Part shown: positions 1-8,891 of the stretch, piece after piece | How the letters are laid out: each line of letters begins with the position of its first letter | How positions within the stretch are numbered: the stretch's first letter is position 1 | Assembly: GCF_003208435.1 (NCBI RefSeq) | Contig: NZ_QKMF01000011.1 | Location: 1-64,000, forward strand | Direction: 5' to 3' | Length of the DNA: 64,000 nucleotides | DNA from: Pelagimonas varians | GTDB taxonomy: Bacteria > Pseudomonadota > Alphaproteobacteria > Rhodobacterales > Rhodobacteraceae | Position numbers and translations under genes: made by a program | The notes under the pieces: model-generated | Databases searched by the model: none | What the model saw: only the letters and a program-made list of their open reading frames with translations | What the model was told of the DNA's origin: nothing

Positions 1-2
1 GA

Positions 3-161
3 GACTTTGAGCGGCAAGTCGCGGAAGTGCAAATCCGCATCGCAGTCCTTAACCGCTACACCGCTTTGGGCATACCAGTCACTGAGCCTGTAGGCGAAAT
101 CCGGATGAGGAAAGGGGAAGCTCGCCTTTCATCCGATTTGTGCAACAAAGCCGAGCAATGA
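3..161 (+). CDS. C-terminal end of an unidentified ORF, cut by window edge
   Basis: One plus-strand frame is open from the first bases to a TGA at 159-161, giving about 52 residues that begin DFERQVAEVQIRIAVLN and end SSDLCNKAEQ. The start lies outside the window. I do not recognise the family. The charged helix followed by a short basic tail could be the end of a recombinase or another DNA-binding protein, but that is a guess. It is followed by several inverted repeats (198-213, 301-320, 346-408) before nrdJ, which converges on it. It could also be a chance open frame. Confidence 0.4.
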   Translation, partial: DFERQVAEVQIRIAVLNRYTALGIPVTEPVGEIRMRKGEARLSSDLCNKAEQ

Positions 162-296
162 GCTTGCCCCTGCTCTGGAGAATTCCAAACTGGACGGGAA
201 TTTCTTAAAATTCGGTTTTGGATGCCATTCCTGCCGCACCATATCCCTTGGGACAGAGTCGAACCTCGGGCATTATCCTTCAGGGGGTAAAAGCAA

Positions 297-322
297 GAAA
301 ATCGGGCGTTTCCGCCCGATAG
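297..322 (-). terminator. Rho-independent terminator of nrdJ
   Basis: ATCGGGCG (301-308) and CGCCCGAT (313-320) form a perfect 8-bp stem with a 4-nt loop. Read on the minus strand the stem is followed by TTTCTTGCTTTT, a U-rich tail. It lies about 90 bases after the nrdJ stop. Confidence 0.6.
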
Positions 323-345
323 ACTTCTTATGCTTGCAAATTGGC

Positions 346-408
346 TATTCTGACCCGGCCGGTGGCCACTAATTGGTAGTCAGAATACAGACTCCGAGTT
401 TAGTGGCC
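346..408. repeat. Overlapping inverted repeats downstream of nrdJ
   Basis: TATTCTGAC (346-354) is perfectly complementary to GTCAGAATA (379-387). GGCCACT (364-370), inside that loop, pairs with AGTGGCC (402-408), outside it. The two stems are mutually exclusive. No gene overlaps them; nrdJ ends at 411. They may be an alternative terminator or a remnant of a recombination site. With the stem at 301-320 and the AT-rich palindrome at 198-213, this is all I see between 162 and 410. Confidence 0.4.
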
Positions 409-410
409 CA

Positions 411-2693
411 TCATCCGCACTTAGAGTGACCGCACGACGCGCATGTCATACATCCCTCAACCATTCGTAGGTCAAACTGTCCGCACGATGGGCAAGCTTT
501 GCCTCGGGGGGCAGACGATATATTGACGACATCGGCCTGCGGGTCGGTTTTTAACCCCATGCCTTCGCCTTCCAAGAAGCCCGTCAACACCATGTGCTTT
601 TCGATCACGCCGCCAATCGCTGCAAGAATTGAAGGAATGTACTTGCCCTGCACCCATGCGCCGCCGCGTGGGTCAAACACTGCCTTCAGCTCTTCGACAA
701 CAAAGCTCACGTCGCCACCGCGGCGGAACACAGCCGAGATCATCCGCGTCAATGCCACAGTCCAAGCGAAATGTTCCATGTTCTTTGAATTGATGAAAAC
801 TTCGAACGGACGGCGATGACCGCTTACAATCACGTCATTGATGGTCAGATAGATCGCATGTTCACTGTCTGGCCACTTAAGCTTGTAAGTCGCGCCTTCC
901 AGTGACTGCGGACGGTCAAGCGGCTCAGACATATAGACCACTTCGGCACCGGCATCTTTCGCCATTTTCGGGCTGTCCGACGGCGCTTTTTCGGTGCTTT
1001 CAGAGACGGACAAAACAGATCCGGTCACATCGTTCGGGCGATAGGTGGTACACCCTTTGCATCCGGTTTCATAGGCTTCCAAATACACGCTTTGGAAATC
1101 ATCGAACGAGATATCTTCGGGACAGTTGATCGTCTTGGAGATCGAACTATCGATCCACTTTTGTGCTGCGGCCTGCATACGCACGTGATCCAGCGGTGCC
1201 AGTGTCTGCGCATTGACAAAGTGGTCCGGCAGCTCTTTATCACCAAATTTTTCACGCCACATTTGCACGGCGTAATCGATAACTTCTTCTTCGGTGCGTG
1301 TGCCGTCTTTTTGCAGAACTTTGCGGGTGTAGCTGTAGGCAAAAACCGGCTCGATTCCGCTCGAGACATTGCCCGCATAAAGCGAGATGGTGCCGGTTGG
1401 GGCGATAGAAGTCAGCAGCGCGTTGCGAATGCCGTTTTCGCGGATCGCATCCCGAACGTCCTCATCCATTGCGCGCATGGTGCCGCTTTCCAAGTATGGT
1501 TCGGCCTCGAACAAAGGAAAGGCCCCTTTTTCCTTGGCCAAATGCACCGACGCCAGATATGCGGCGCGGGCGATCCGTTTCAGCCAGTCCTCGGTTTGAC
1601 GCGCCGCCTCCTCAGAGCCATAGCGCTGTCCAACCATAAGCAAGGCATCCGCCAATCCAGTCACACCCAAGCCGATCCGGCGCTTGTTTTGCGCTTCGAT
1701 CCGCTGCTCTTCGAGTGGGAACCGCGACGCGTCGACAACATTGTCCATCATGCGCACGGCAGTGGCGACCAAATCATCCAGCAGCTCTTCGTCCAGATCA
1801 GCACCGTCTTCGAACGGACGATCAACCAGACGCGCCATATTGATCGATCCCAGCAAACAGGCACCATAGGGCGGCAAAGGTTGCTCGCCGCAAGGGTTGG
1901 TTGCGGCAATGGTTTCAACATAGCTCAGGTTGTTGGCCTTGTTGATCCGGTCGATGAAAATAACGCCCGGTTCAGCATAATCATAGGTGGCACGCATGAT
2001 CTTGTTCCAAAGATCGCGGGCTTCGACAGTGTGATAAACACGGTCGCCGAATTTCAATTCCCAGCTGCCGTTCGCTTTGACTGCGGCCATGAAATCATCG
2101 GTGATCAAAACGGACAGGTTGAACATCCGCAAACGGGCGCTGTCAGATTTGGCGGCGATGAAATCTTCGATGTCGGGATGGTCGCATCGCATGGTTGCCA
2201 TCATTGCGCCGCGTCGCGATCCGGCAGACATAATCGTGCGGCACATCGCGTCCCAAACATCCATAAAGCTCAGTGGGCCAGAGGCATCTGCCGCAACACC
2301 CGCCACGGGGGCCCCTTTGGGCCGGATGGTCGAGAAGTCATAGCCAATGCCGCCACCTTGCTGCATTGTCAGCGCCGCTTCGCGCAACATGTCGAAAATT
2401 CCGCCCATCTGGTCAGGGACCGTGCCCATCACAAAACAGTTGAACAACGTCACGGACCGCGCAGTACCCGCGCCTGCGGTTATGCGGCCGGCTGGCAGGA
2501 ATTTGAAATCTTCCAGTGCGCCGTAGAATTTATCTTCCCAGACTTTGGGTTCTGCTTCGACCTCTGCCAAAGAACGGGCAATCCGGCGCCAGCTGTCTTC
2601 GACGCTTTGGTCGATTGGCGTTCCGTCTGCCTCTTTCAGGCGGTATTTCATGTCCCAGATCTGTTCGGCGATTGGGGCAGCAAATCGGGTCAT
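411..2693 (-). CDS. nrdJ: Adenosylcobalamin-dependent class II ribonucleoside-diphosphate reductase
   Basis: Reduces ribonucleotides to deoxyribonucleotides with a radical generated from adenosylcobalamin, so it needs neither oxygen nor an NrdB partner. The 760-residue protein has the FNCFVMG cysteine motif near residue 95, the NPCGEQ active-site motif near 290, a PTGTISLYAGN block, and a C-terminal zinc-ribbon-like tail with CPSCG, CASCG and a final CG typical of NrdJ. The open frame extends upstream to 2858, but the ATG at 2693 gives the usual MTRFAAPIAEQIW start, with AGAAAGAGA about 10 bases before it. It is monocistronic, transcribed away from the DUF1489 gene. No B12 riboswitch fits in the 147-base upstream gap. 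Confidence 0.95.
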   Translation of the reverse strand: MTRFAAPIAEQIWDMKYRLKEADGTPIDQSVEDSWRRIARSLAEVEAEPKVWEDKFYGALEDFKFLPAGRITAGAGTARSVTLFNCFVMGTVPDQMGGIFDMLREAALTMQQGGGIGYDFSTIRPKGAPVAGVAADASGPLSFMDVWDAMCRTIMSAGSRRGAMMATMRCDHPDIEDFIAAKSDSARLRMFNLSVLITDDFMAAVKANGSWELKFGDRVYHTVEARDLWNKIMRATYDYAEPGVIFIDRINKANNLSYVETIAATNPCGEQPLPPYGACLLGSINMARLVDRPFEDGADLDEELLDDLVATAVRMMDNVVDASRFPLEEQRIEAQNKRRIGLGVTGLADALLMVGQRYGSEEAARQTEDWLKRIARAAYLASVHLAKEKGAFPLFEAEPYLESGTMRAMDEDVRDAIRENGIRNALLTSIAPTGTISLYAGNVSSGIEPVFAYSYTRKVLQKDGTRTEEEVIDYAVQMWREKFGDKELPDHFVNAQTLAPLDHVRMQAAAQKWIDSSISKTINCPEDISFDDFQSVYLEAYETGCKGCTTYRPNDVTGSVLSVSESTEKAPSDSPKMAKDAGAEVVYMSEPLDRPQSLEGATYKLKWPDSEHAIYLTINDVIVSGHRRPFEVFINSKNMEHFAWTVALTRMISAVFRRGGDVSFVVEELKAVFDPRGGAWVQGKYIPSILAAIGGVIEKHMVLTGFLEGEGMGLKTDPQADVVNISSAPRGKACPSCGQFDLRMVEGCMTCASCGHSKCG

Positions 2694-2840
2694 GGCAGCG
2701 AATCTCTTTCTAGTTGGGCAGGACATTTTCATACCCAAGCATATCGTTCGGATAAAGGCATATCTTAGAGTAAGCAACGCAACAGCTTGAAGACGCAGAC
2801 CAGTGATATACCATATCCTGCGAAAACTGGGGAAGAATCT

Positions 2841-3272
2841 GTGGATAAAATCACACATCTCATCAAACTGAGCGTTGGCACCGACAGCGTCGAAAGCCTT
2901 GCGACGTGGCAGCAGATGCGCGCTGCGGAACGCCCCGACGGTTTACCTCGGCATGTCACCCGAATGTGGCCCCGCCGGGAAGACGAGATTTTGGCAGGCG
3001 GATCAATCTATTGGGTGATCAAGGGCGTCATTCAGTGCCGGCAACGGATACTTCGTTTGGACAAGGTCACCGGCGAAGACGGCATCAATCGCTGTGCCAT
3101 AATCTTGGACCCCGAGCTGATCCGCACCGCCAACGTCCAACGCCGCCCCTTTCAAGGCTGGCGCTATCTAACCGCAGCGGACGCGCCGCCGGATCTTTCG
3201 AATGCCGCCCGAACCGAAGAACCGCTACCTGCCGAACTGGCTGGTGCTTTGGCTGAAATCGGCGTCCTGTAA
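2841..3272 (+). CDS. DUF1489 family protein
   Basis: A 143-residue soluble protein of the alphaproteobacterial DUF1489 family; no biochemical function is known to me. The frame is open from 2787, but I choose the GTG at 2841 because GGGGAAG sits 5 bases before it and because the family starts close to the HLIKLSVGTDSVE block. Other conserved-looking stretches are TRMWPRREDEIL and GSIYWVIKG, and the protein ends in a Pro/Ala/Glu-rich segment. It is divergent from nrdJ and shares its intergenic region. No transmembrane segment is visible. Confidence 0.85.
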   Translation: MDKITHLIKLSVGTDSVESLATWQQMRAAERPDGLPRHVTRMWPRREDEILAGGSIYWVIKGVIQCRQRILRLDKVTGEDGINRCAIILDPELIRTANVQRRPFQGWRYLTAADAPPDLSNAARTEEPLPAELAGALAEIGVL

Positions 3273-3368
3273 CTTTTCACAGCTTTGCGCCCCGTCAAGG
3301 AAATGTTTTTTCTCTCGCCATATACTTAGCGCAGGAAACGGCGCTTTCGAACAACATTGGAGACAGGG

Positions 3369-3749
3369 ATGAAACGTTTTATATTAGCCGCAACGCTGGC
3401 TTTTGCCGCGACCGTCGCGCAGGCGGATCAGTTGATCGGCAGCTATGTCGCCTATATCGGTCAGGATGACCTGTATAATTCCAAAGGGGCCCGCCTATCG
3501 GAGCCTTGGCAGATTTTGCGTCAGGATCGCGCCAATTATCACCGGTTTGGCATCAGCCAAGGGGGGGACGAATGGGACCCGTTCTTTGGCAGCATTGAAA
3601 ACCGCGGCATCATGGAGCGCATGATCATGAACGGTTCAATTGAGCCAGCTGCGGCACGCAATCTGGTACGCGGAGGGGCGACGGTGTTCGTCCGCATCTA
3701 TGGCACCGGCAATCAGGGCCGCTATGTCAACGTGACAGTCACCCGCTGA
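3369..3749 (+). CDS. Small secreted protein of unknown function
   Basis: A 126-residue protein with a clear Sec signal peptide: MKRF, a hydrophobic Ala/Leu stretch, and a likely cut after VAQA near residue 19. The mature part is about 105 residues with no cysteines, so it should be a soluble periplasmic protein. I do not recognise the fold. The ATG at 3369 is preceded by GGAGACAGGG, a good ribosome binding site, which favours it over the in-frame codon four residues upstream. It stands alone and converges on the DUF218 gene with a 9-base gap. Confidence 0.75.
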   Translation: MKRFILAATLAFAATVAQADQLIGSYVAYIGQDDLYNSKGARLSEPWQILRQDRANYHRFGISQGGDEWDPFFGSIENRGIMERMIMNGSIEPAAARNLVRGGATVFVRIYGTGNQGRYVNVTVTR

Positions 3750-3758
3750 CCGCCCAGC

Positions 3759-4280
3759 TTATTGGCTGCGCCCTTTTCCTGTAACCAAATACCAAAGAAA
3801 TGCAGGGATTTCGCGCAGCCAAGATTTGCCCAAGCGGTACAGGCTGGTGCCACGTTGCGCCGGGCAACTGGCGCGGGCCTGCAACCCGACCCGCCGCGCA
3901 ACCAGCAAAGCGCGCGGGGCATGGTATGTATCTGTGACAATAATTGCTGATCTGGCACCTCGTTCATGCAGTTTGCGGCTGGAAAACAAGAGGTTCTCTT
4001 CGGTTGTATGTGACTGATCTTCAAGGATCAGATCTGTTGCCGCAACACCAAGGCCCTGACAAATATCAACAATCGCCTGCGCTTCGGAGGGGGGACTTTT
4101 TCCGACCCCGCCCGACGCAACGATGCCCGACACATCCCCGCAGTGCCATAGGCTTGCCGCATGCGCTGCGCGCCGCCGCAACGTCGGCGATGGCACCCCG
4201 CCAGCCCATACAGCCGCACCCAAGACGATCGCCAAGGGTTTCACCTGCTCTGATGTTTTGGTTTCGGGTGACAGTGTCAT
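3759..4280 (-). CDS. YdcF/DUF218 (ElyC/SanA-type) protein
   Basis: A member of the DUF218 superfamily, whose members act in envelope maintenance or vancomycin resistance in other bacteria. Family marks are the beta strand LAIVLGAAVW followed by GGVPSPTLRRR, then IVASGGVG, SEAQAIVD, LEDQSHTTEENLLFS and IIVTDTYHAPRA. The 173-residue form starts at the ATG at 4280; the frame continues upstream with an ATG at 4316 and a TTG at 4352, and none has a strong ribosome binding site. The chosen start puts the first core strand about 15 residues in, as usual for short family members. Divergent from the glutathione transferase gene. Confidence 0.75.
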   Translation of the reverse strand: MTLSPETKTSEQVKPLAIVLGAAVWAGGVPSPTLRRRAAHAASLWHCGDVSGIVASGGVGKSPPSEAQAIVDICQGLGVAATDLILEDQSHTTEENLLFSSRKLHERGARSAIIVTDTYHAPRALLVARRVGLQARASCPAQRGTSLYRLGKSWLREIPAFLWYLVTGKGRSQ

Positions 4281-4389
4281 TTGCGCACAAAAGCACATGC
4301 CCTGTGCATTGCCCATTGCTTTTGCCACCCACTCTAGCAATCCGTGCAGCAAGAGTTACGTTAGCGCTCAAAGGAAAAGGGAAACTGCA

Positions 4390-5244
4390 ATGACCGAAGA
4401 ATACACGCCGCCAAAGGTTTGGACTTGGGAAAAAGAAAATGGTGGCCAGTGGGCGTCGCTAAACCGGCCAATTGCTGGCGCAACCCATGACAAAGAGTTG
4501 CCGCGCGGCGAGCACCCCTTGCAACTGTACAGCCTTGCGACCCCCAATGGTGTCAAAGTCACCGTGATGCTCGAAGAGCTTCTGGAAGCCGGTCATGACG
4601 CTGAATATGACGCATGGTTGATCAAAATCGGCGATGGCGACCAGTTTGGTTCCGGTTTTGTTGACGTAAACCCGAACTCAAAAATCCCTGCCTTGCTGGA
4701 TTACTCCGGCGATGCGCCCGTTCGCATCTTTGAATCCGGTGCAATTCTGATGCATTTGGCCGAAAAATTTGATGCCTTTCAGGGCAAACCCGAAGACCGT
4801 GCGGAATTGCTGTCTTGGCTGATGTGGCAGATGGGCAGTGCGCCTTATTTAGGTGGCGGTTTTGGTCATTTCTATGCCTACGCCCCCTACCCCATGGAAT
4901 ATCCGATCGACCGCTTTGCGATGGAAGTGAAGCGCCAATTGGACGTGTTGGACCGCAACCTTGCCGACCGCCGCTTTATCACGGGTGACGAATATACCAT
5001 CGCGGATATCGCAATTTGGCCTTGGTATGGCAATCTGGTTTTGGGGCGTCAGTACAATGCCGCCGAATTCTTGCAGGTCGAATCCTACAAAAACGTGCTG
5101 CGTTGGGCGCAAGAGGTGGGCGCACGACCAGCCGTTAAACGCGGCCGCATTGTGAACCGCACCTTCGGTGAGCCGCACGAACAATTGCACGAACGGCACA
5201 GCGCTGCGGATTTTGACACCGTTCCAGCCAACCCAGACGAATAA
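4390..5244 (+). CDS. yghU: Glutathione S-transferase, YghU (Nu-class) type
   Basis: 284 residues, close to E. coli YghU. It starts with the family N-terminal extension (PKVWTWEKENGGQWASLNRPIAGAT) before the thioredoxin-fold domain, which begins around LQLYSLATPNGVKVTVMLEEL. NSKIPALLD and FESGAILMHLAEK are the glutathione-binding cis-Pro and Glu/Ser motifs; the alpha-helical domain carries TIADIAIWPWYG. Nu-class enzymes act as disulfide-bond reductases or peroxidases with two glutathiones. The ATG at 4390 follows AAAGGAAAAGGGAAA. The open frame upstream to 4123 is antisense to the DUF218 gene and is not likely coding. Quotes here are split motifs of the N-terminus. Confidence 0.88.
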   Translation: MTEEYTPPKVWTWEKENGGQWASLNRPIAGATHDKELPRGEHPLQLYSLATPNGVKVTVMLEELLEAGHDAEYDAWLIKIGDGDQFGSGFVDVNPNSKIPALLDYSGDAPVRIFESGAILMHLAEKFDAFQGKPEDRAELLSWLMWQMGSAPYLGGGFGHFYAYAPYPMEYPIDRFAMEVKRQLDVLDRNLADRRFITGDEYTIADIAIWPWYGNLVLGRQYNAAEFLQVESYKNVLRWAQEVGARPAVKRGRIVNRTFGEPHEQLHERHSAADFDTVPANPDE

Positions 5245-5279
5245 ATCGGCGCAGCCAAACCTTTTGCACAGGGATTTGG

Positions 5280-5972
5280 TTACACCGCCAAAAGATCGCG
5301 CAGTGCTGTAAGTGCTGCGCGGTCACTTGCATCAAGCCGCGCGTTTCGACTGCGAAACAACGTTGCCTGAGACCGCAAAACCGGCTCTTCTTCCAAAATC
5401 TTCAGATGGTTCGCACGCAATGTCTCGCCGCTTGACGTGATGTCTGCGACGGCTTCGGCAGTCAGGTTTTTGACTGTGCCCTCTGTTGCGCCTTGGCTGT
5501 CCACCAATTGATAATCGGCAACCCCGGCCCGATGCAGATAGTTGCGCACCAACCGGTGATACTTGGTCGCGATGCGCATACGAAATCCGTGCTCTGTCCG
5601 AAAGGCCGCAGCAGCTGCGTCCAGATCATCCAGCGTATTCACATCCACCCAGCAGTTGGGAACCGCAAGGATCAGATCCGCATGACCAAAGCCCAGCTCG
5701 GCCAGTGGTTCTACTTTTTGATCCCATTGCACCAGCTTTTCTTGCACAAGGTCCGTGCCGGTGACCCCCAAATTGATGCGCCCAGCCGCCAGTTCACGCG
5801 GGATTTCGCCCGCTGAAAGCAAGACCAGCTCAATGCCGTCCACGCCGTCCACCGCGCCTGCATATTCCCGATCCGATCCGGTCCGCGCCAAGGTTACGCC
5901 GCGTTCCCCGAACCAGTCAAAGGTCTTCTCCATCAACCGCCCTTTGGACGGAACACCCAGTTTGATGGTCAT
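5280..5972 (-). CDS. hisG: ATP phosphoribosyltransferase catalytic subunit, short form
   Basis: Catalyses the first step of histidine synthesis (ATP plus PRPP to phosphoribosyl-ATP). At 230 residues it is the short HisG form, lacking the C-terminal regulatory domain, and therefore needs HisZ, which is encoded immediately upstream. Visible family marks are KLGVPSKGRLMEKT at the N-terminus, AGRINLGVTGTDLVQE and the PRPP-loop-like DSQGATEGTVKNLTAEAVAD. Its ATG overlaps the hisZ stop by four bases (ATGA), indicating translational coupling. It is the last gene of hisS-hisZ-hisG and converges on the glutathione transferase gene. Confidence 0.93.
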   Translation of the reverse strand: MTIKLGVPSKGRLMEKTFDWFGERGVTLARTGSDREYAGAVDGVDGIELVLLSAGEIPRELAAGRINLGVTGTDLVQEKLVQWDQKVEPLAELGFGHADLILAVPNCWVDVNTLDDLDAAAAAFRTEHGFRMRIATKYHRLVRNYLHRAGVADYQLVDSQGATEGTVKNLTAEAVADITSSGETLRANHLKILEEEPVLRSQATLFRSRNARLDASDRAALTALRDLLAV

Positions 5973-7048
5973 ACCGAGGCCTCCAGATCATATAGCAGAC
6001 CGGGGCGCACAACGCCGCCAACCGCCGGAATTTCAGATCCATTGCCAAGCCTCTGGGTCAACGCATCATAGCGACCACCCGATGCAATTGCTGGCACATT
6101 TGGATCGGGGGTCAAAAACCCAAAGACAAACCCGTCATAATATTCCATCGATGTTCGGCCAAAACTGGCTTCGAATTCCAATGCCTCGACATCAACACCG
6201 CGTGCATCCAATGCCTCGCAGCGCCGGGCAAATCGTTCAACAGCCCCCGAAATAGCGGGTAGATCGACAGCAATATCGCGCAATTGCTCAACAGCGAAGA
6301 CGCAGGTCTCTGACACTTTGAGGATGCTTTCCAGCAACTCAACTTGCGCTTTGCTCAGGCGTGGTTCGGCTGCATCCGCCCTCAGAGCCTGAACACGGGC
6401 CTCAATTTCGGCCTCTGAGCGTAGCCCCATCATTGGCCCAGCCGTTGCCATAGGGTTGGCAGCCGCCAACAGCGCAGCGCGCGACGGGGGCACAGGCGTG
6501 CGTCCGGAAAACCGATCCAACAAAGACCTGAACCGACGCGGCCGCCAGATATGGCGCATCAACGCGGTTTTCCGGCGGTCCGAAGTTGCCAATCCGGCCA
6601 CTGCCGCCGTTAAAATTCCGATGTCGCCGGTCACTGCCCGCAACGCGTAGGGTGCAAGCACTTTTGAAAACAGCGAAAACACCTCGGCGTCAGCTGCCTC
6701 CGGGTCTGTGCGATCAAATACTTCATAGCCGACTTGGTAGTATTCCGAGGCCCGATCAGGGTGATCTTCTTGGCGGCGAAAAACCGGCCCGCAGTAGGTA
6801 TAGCGGGCCGGATCGGCCCCGCCGTCCATATGCATTTGCACAACCGGAACGGTGAAATCCGGGCGCATCATCACCTCACCGCGCTCCGGATCAGAAGACA
6901 CATAGGCCCGAGTTCGAATATCTTCGCCATACAGATCAAGGAAGGTGCCAGCAGGCTGCAAGATGTGGCATTCCACAACCTGCGCACCAGCCGCCACGAA
7001 TTCGGCCTGTAGCGCGGTGGCTTTGGCTTTAATCTTGGTCAGGCTCAT
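5969..7048 (-). CDS. hisZ: ATP phosphoribosyltransferase regulatory subunit
   Basis: A 359-residue HisRS-like paralogue that forms a hetero-octamer with short HisG and carries histidine feedback. It keeps the class II synthetase core: [30 protein letters not shown] near residues 80-95, and a degraded C-terminal motif [14 protein letters not shown]. It lacks the anticodon-binding domain of HisS. It starts in a four-base overlap with the end of hisS and ends in a four-base overlap with hisG, so the three genes form one operon. Confidence 0.92.
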   Translation of the reverse strand: MSLTKIKAKATALQAEFVAAGAQVVECHILQPAGTFLDLYGEDIRTRAYVSSDPERGEVMMRPDFTVPVVQMHMDGGADPARYTYCGPVFRRQEDHPDRASEYYQVGYEVFDRTDPEAADAEVFSLFSKVLAPYALRAVTGDIGILTAAVAGLATSDRRKTALMRHIWRPRRFRSLLDRFSGRTPVPPSRAALLAAANPMATAGPMMGLRSEAEIEARVQALRADAAEPRLSKAQVELLESILKVSETCVFAVEQLRDIAVDLPAISGAVERFARRCEALDARGVDVEALEFEASFGRTSMEYYDGFVFGFLTPDPNVPAIASGGRYDALTQRLGNGSEIPAVGGVVRPGLLYDLEASV

Positions 7049-8517
7049 GGGTTCAAGTCCAGAATTTCGCGCACTTTGGCAACCAATTGGTCACGAGGAA
7101 CCTCATATTGCGAAGGGCGCTCTTTCCATTCTTCGAGCGTCGCATTTTCGGCAATTTTCGCACCAAGGATCAAATCCTTGATTTGCACCATACCATTGGC
7201 ATGTTCATCGCCGCCTTCGATCACTGCAATCGGGCTTTCGCGTTTGTCTGCATATTTCAGCTGGTTGCCAAAATTCTTGGGATTGCCCAGATACACTTCG
7301 GCGCGGATACCGGCATTGCGCAATTCGGCCACCATCGTTTGGTAGTCGGCCATCCGGTCCTTATCCATAACAGTGACGACAACAGGTCCTTGGACTGTGC
7401 CGCCAATCCGGCCCTTTTCGCGCAGCGCTGCCAACAGGCGGTCAACACCAATAGATACACCCGTAGCAGGCACAGCCTGACCGGTGAACCGTTTGACAAG
7501 ATCGTCATATCGACCGCCGCCCGCAACAGACCCGAACTGGCGCTTGCGACCCTTTTCATCAAGGATTTCAAAAGTCAGTTCAGCCTCGAACACAGGACCG
7601 GTGTAGTACCCCAGCCCGCGCACCACGCTTGGGTCGATCTCGATCCGGTCTGCGTTATAGCCCTGCACCGCCAAAAGATCTCCGATCTTTTCCAGCTCGC
7701 CCACGCCTTCGGCACCAATTGTGCTGGCCCCGATAGCATCGCGCAGATTGGCAAAGGTTTTAGCAACATCACTGCTTTTGGAGGTCAGGAAAGCCACAAC
7801 CGGCTCCGCCTGATCCACTGACAGACCGACACCGTCGATATAGGCCCCCGAGGCGTCCAAGCGCCCCTTGCCGAGCAATTCGCGCACGCCTGCTTCGCCA
7901 ACCTTGTCAAATTTGTCGATGGTACGCAAAACCGCGTCACGTTGAGCGTCATCGGACAAGCCCATGGTTTCCAGCACACCGTTCAGAACTTTGCGGTTGT
8001 TGACACGCACCAGATAGTCGCCGCGCGGAATTCCAACACGTTCAAGCGTATCCGACAACATCGCACAGATCTCGGCATCGGCCGCAACGTTCGCTGATCC
8101 CACAGTGTCCGCATCGCATTGATAGAACTGGCGATAGCGGCCGGGTCCGGGCTTTTCATTGCGCCAAACCGGCCCCATCGCATAGCGGCGGTAAGGCAGC
8201 GGCAGATCATTACGATATTGCGCATAAACGCGGGCCAAAGGCGCGGTCAGATCATAGCGCAGCGCCATCCAGGCATCATCTTCGTCTTGCCAAGCGAACA
8301 CACCTTCGTTGGGGCGATCCACGTCTGGCAGGAACTTGCCCAATGCCTCGACTGTTTCAACACCCGAGCTTTCCAGCGCATCAAAACCGTATTGATGGTA
8401 GACCTCGGCAATCGTTTTGAGCATGTCTGCGCGTTCGGTCACCTCGGTGCCGAAATAATCGCGGAATCCCTTGGGCGTTTGTGCCTTGGGGCGGGGAGCT
8501 TTTTTAACTTTGGCCAT
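7045..8517 (-). CDS. hisS: Histidyl-tRNA synthetase
   Basis: Class II aminoacyl-tRNA synthetase charging tRNA-His; 490 residues. Motif 2 region [23 protein letters not shown] is split around residues 125-150, the histidine motif is [15 protein letters not shown], and the C-terminal domain (from about 390) is the anticodon-binding fold. The frame is open upstream to 8637, but the ATG at 8517 with GGAAGAGACC just before it is the real start: the extra 40 residues would be the translation of a short repeat (see 8541-8602). First gene of hisS-hisZ-hisG; the link couples histidine charging and synthesis. Confidence 0.94.
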   Translation of the reverse strand: MAKVKKAPRPKAQTPKGFRDYFGTEVTERADMLKTIAEVYHQYGFDALESSGVETVEALGKFLPDVDRPNEGVFAWQDEDDAWMALRYDLTAPLARVYAQYRNDLPLPYRRYAMGPVWRNEKPGPGRYRQFYQCDADTVGSANVAADAEICAMLSDTLERVGIPRGDYLVRVNNRKVLNGVLETMGLSDDAQRDAVLRTIDKFDKVGEAGVRELLGKGRLDASGAYIDGVGLSVDQAEPVVAFLTSKSSDVAKTFANLRDAIGASTIGAEGVGELEKIGDLLAVQGYNADRIEIDPSVVRGLGYYTGPVFEAELTFEILDEKGRKRQFGSVAGGGRYDDLVKRFTGQAVPATGVSIGVDRLLAALREKGRIGGTVQGPVVVTVMDKDRMADYQTMVAELRNAGIRAEVYLGNPKNFGNQLKYADKRESPIAVIEGGDEHANGMVQIKDLILGAKIAENATLEEWKERPSQYEVPRDQLVAKVREILDLNP

Positions 8518-8540
8518 GGTCTCTTCCGGCTTGAAAATCC

Positions 8541-8602
8541 GTCGTGCCCCCTCTACCCGCTTGGATTGCTCGGGGCAAGCGACCCGCTTGTTTCGCTTGC
8601 CA
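8541..8602. repeat. [10 protein letters not shown]-type short intergenic repeat upstream of hisS
   Basis: On the minus strand this stretch translates, in the frame of hisS, to [17 protein letters not shown], and at DNA level it carries GCTTG/CAAGC arms around CCCCGAGCAATC plus a second CGCTTG/CAAGCG block at 8584-8601. I recall peptides like [10 protein letters not shown] and CPERSRRVEG as spurious translations of a small repeat found between genes in many unrelated bacteria. One copy is seen here. Confidence 0.45.
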
Positions 8603-8648
8603 TCAAATGATGTGGTGCCTATCTGGTCACAAGACAAAGGAACGGGTC

Positions 8649-8855
8649 ATGGCCAGCAATAACATCGAAATGGAAGAGCGCATTGCGCATCTGATACGCA
8701 CAGTGGACGAGCTGTCAGACACAGTGGCGCGCCAAGATCGCGAAATTTCGCAATTGTCAGACCGTGTGATGATGCTGATGACCCGAGAAGCACAGCGCGA
8801 ATCCCAAGGTGGCGGCGGCGTTATATTGGGCGATGAACGCCCGCCGCATTGGTAA
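8649..8855 (+). CDS. slyX: SlyX family protein
   Basis: A 68-residue protein, almost entirely a coiled coil from MEERIAHLIRTVDELSD through DREISQLSDRVMMLM, ending in the family's short tail GDERPPHW. Function is not known; the name comes from its location beside slyD in enterobacteria. AAAGGAACGG at 8636-8645 precedes the ATG at 8649, which decides the start against a longer frame beginning at 8544. Divergent from hisS and convergent with the lipoprotein gene. Too small for confident function, but the family match is good. Confidence 0.85.
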   Translation: MASNNIEMEERIAHLIRTVDELSDTVARQDREISQLSDRVMMLMTREAQRESQGGGGVILGDERPPHW

Positions 8856-8891
8856 TCTGGCGTCAAATCGCACCAGTCTTGGCCCGAGAAC

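Noticed and set aside
250-290. tRNA T-arm-like sequence on the minus strand (GGTTCGACTC)
   Set aside because: The supposed T-stem does not pair beyond three bases and no other tRNA arm or CCA end is present; not evidence of an attachment site.
1092-2768. 558-codon open frame on the plus strand opposite nrdJ
   Set aside because: Exact antisense of a well-supported nrdJ, no recognisable domain; third-position GC bias explains it.
2694-2840. Possible cobalamin riboswitch upstream of nrdJ
   Set aside because: The gap is only 147 bases and lacks a B12-box-like core; not called.
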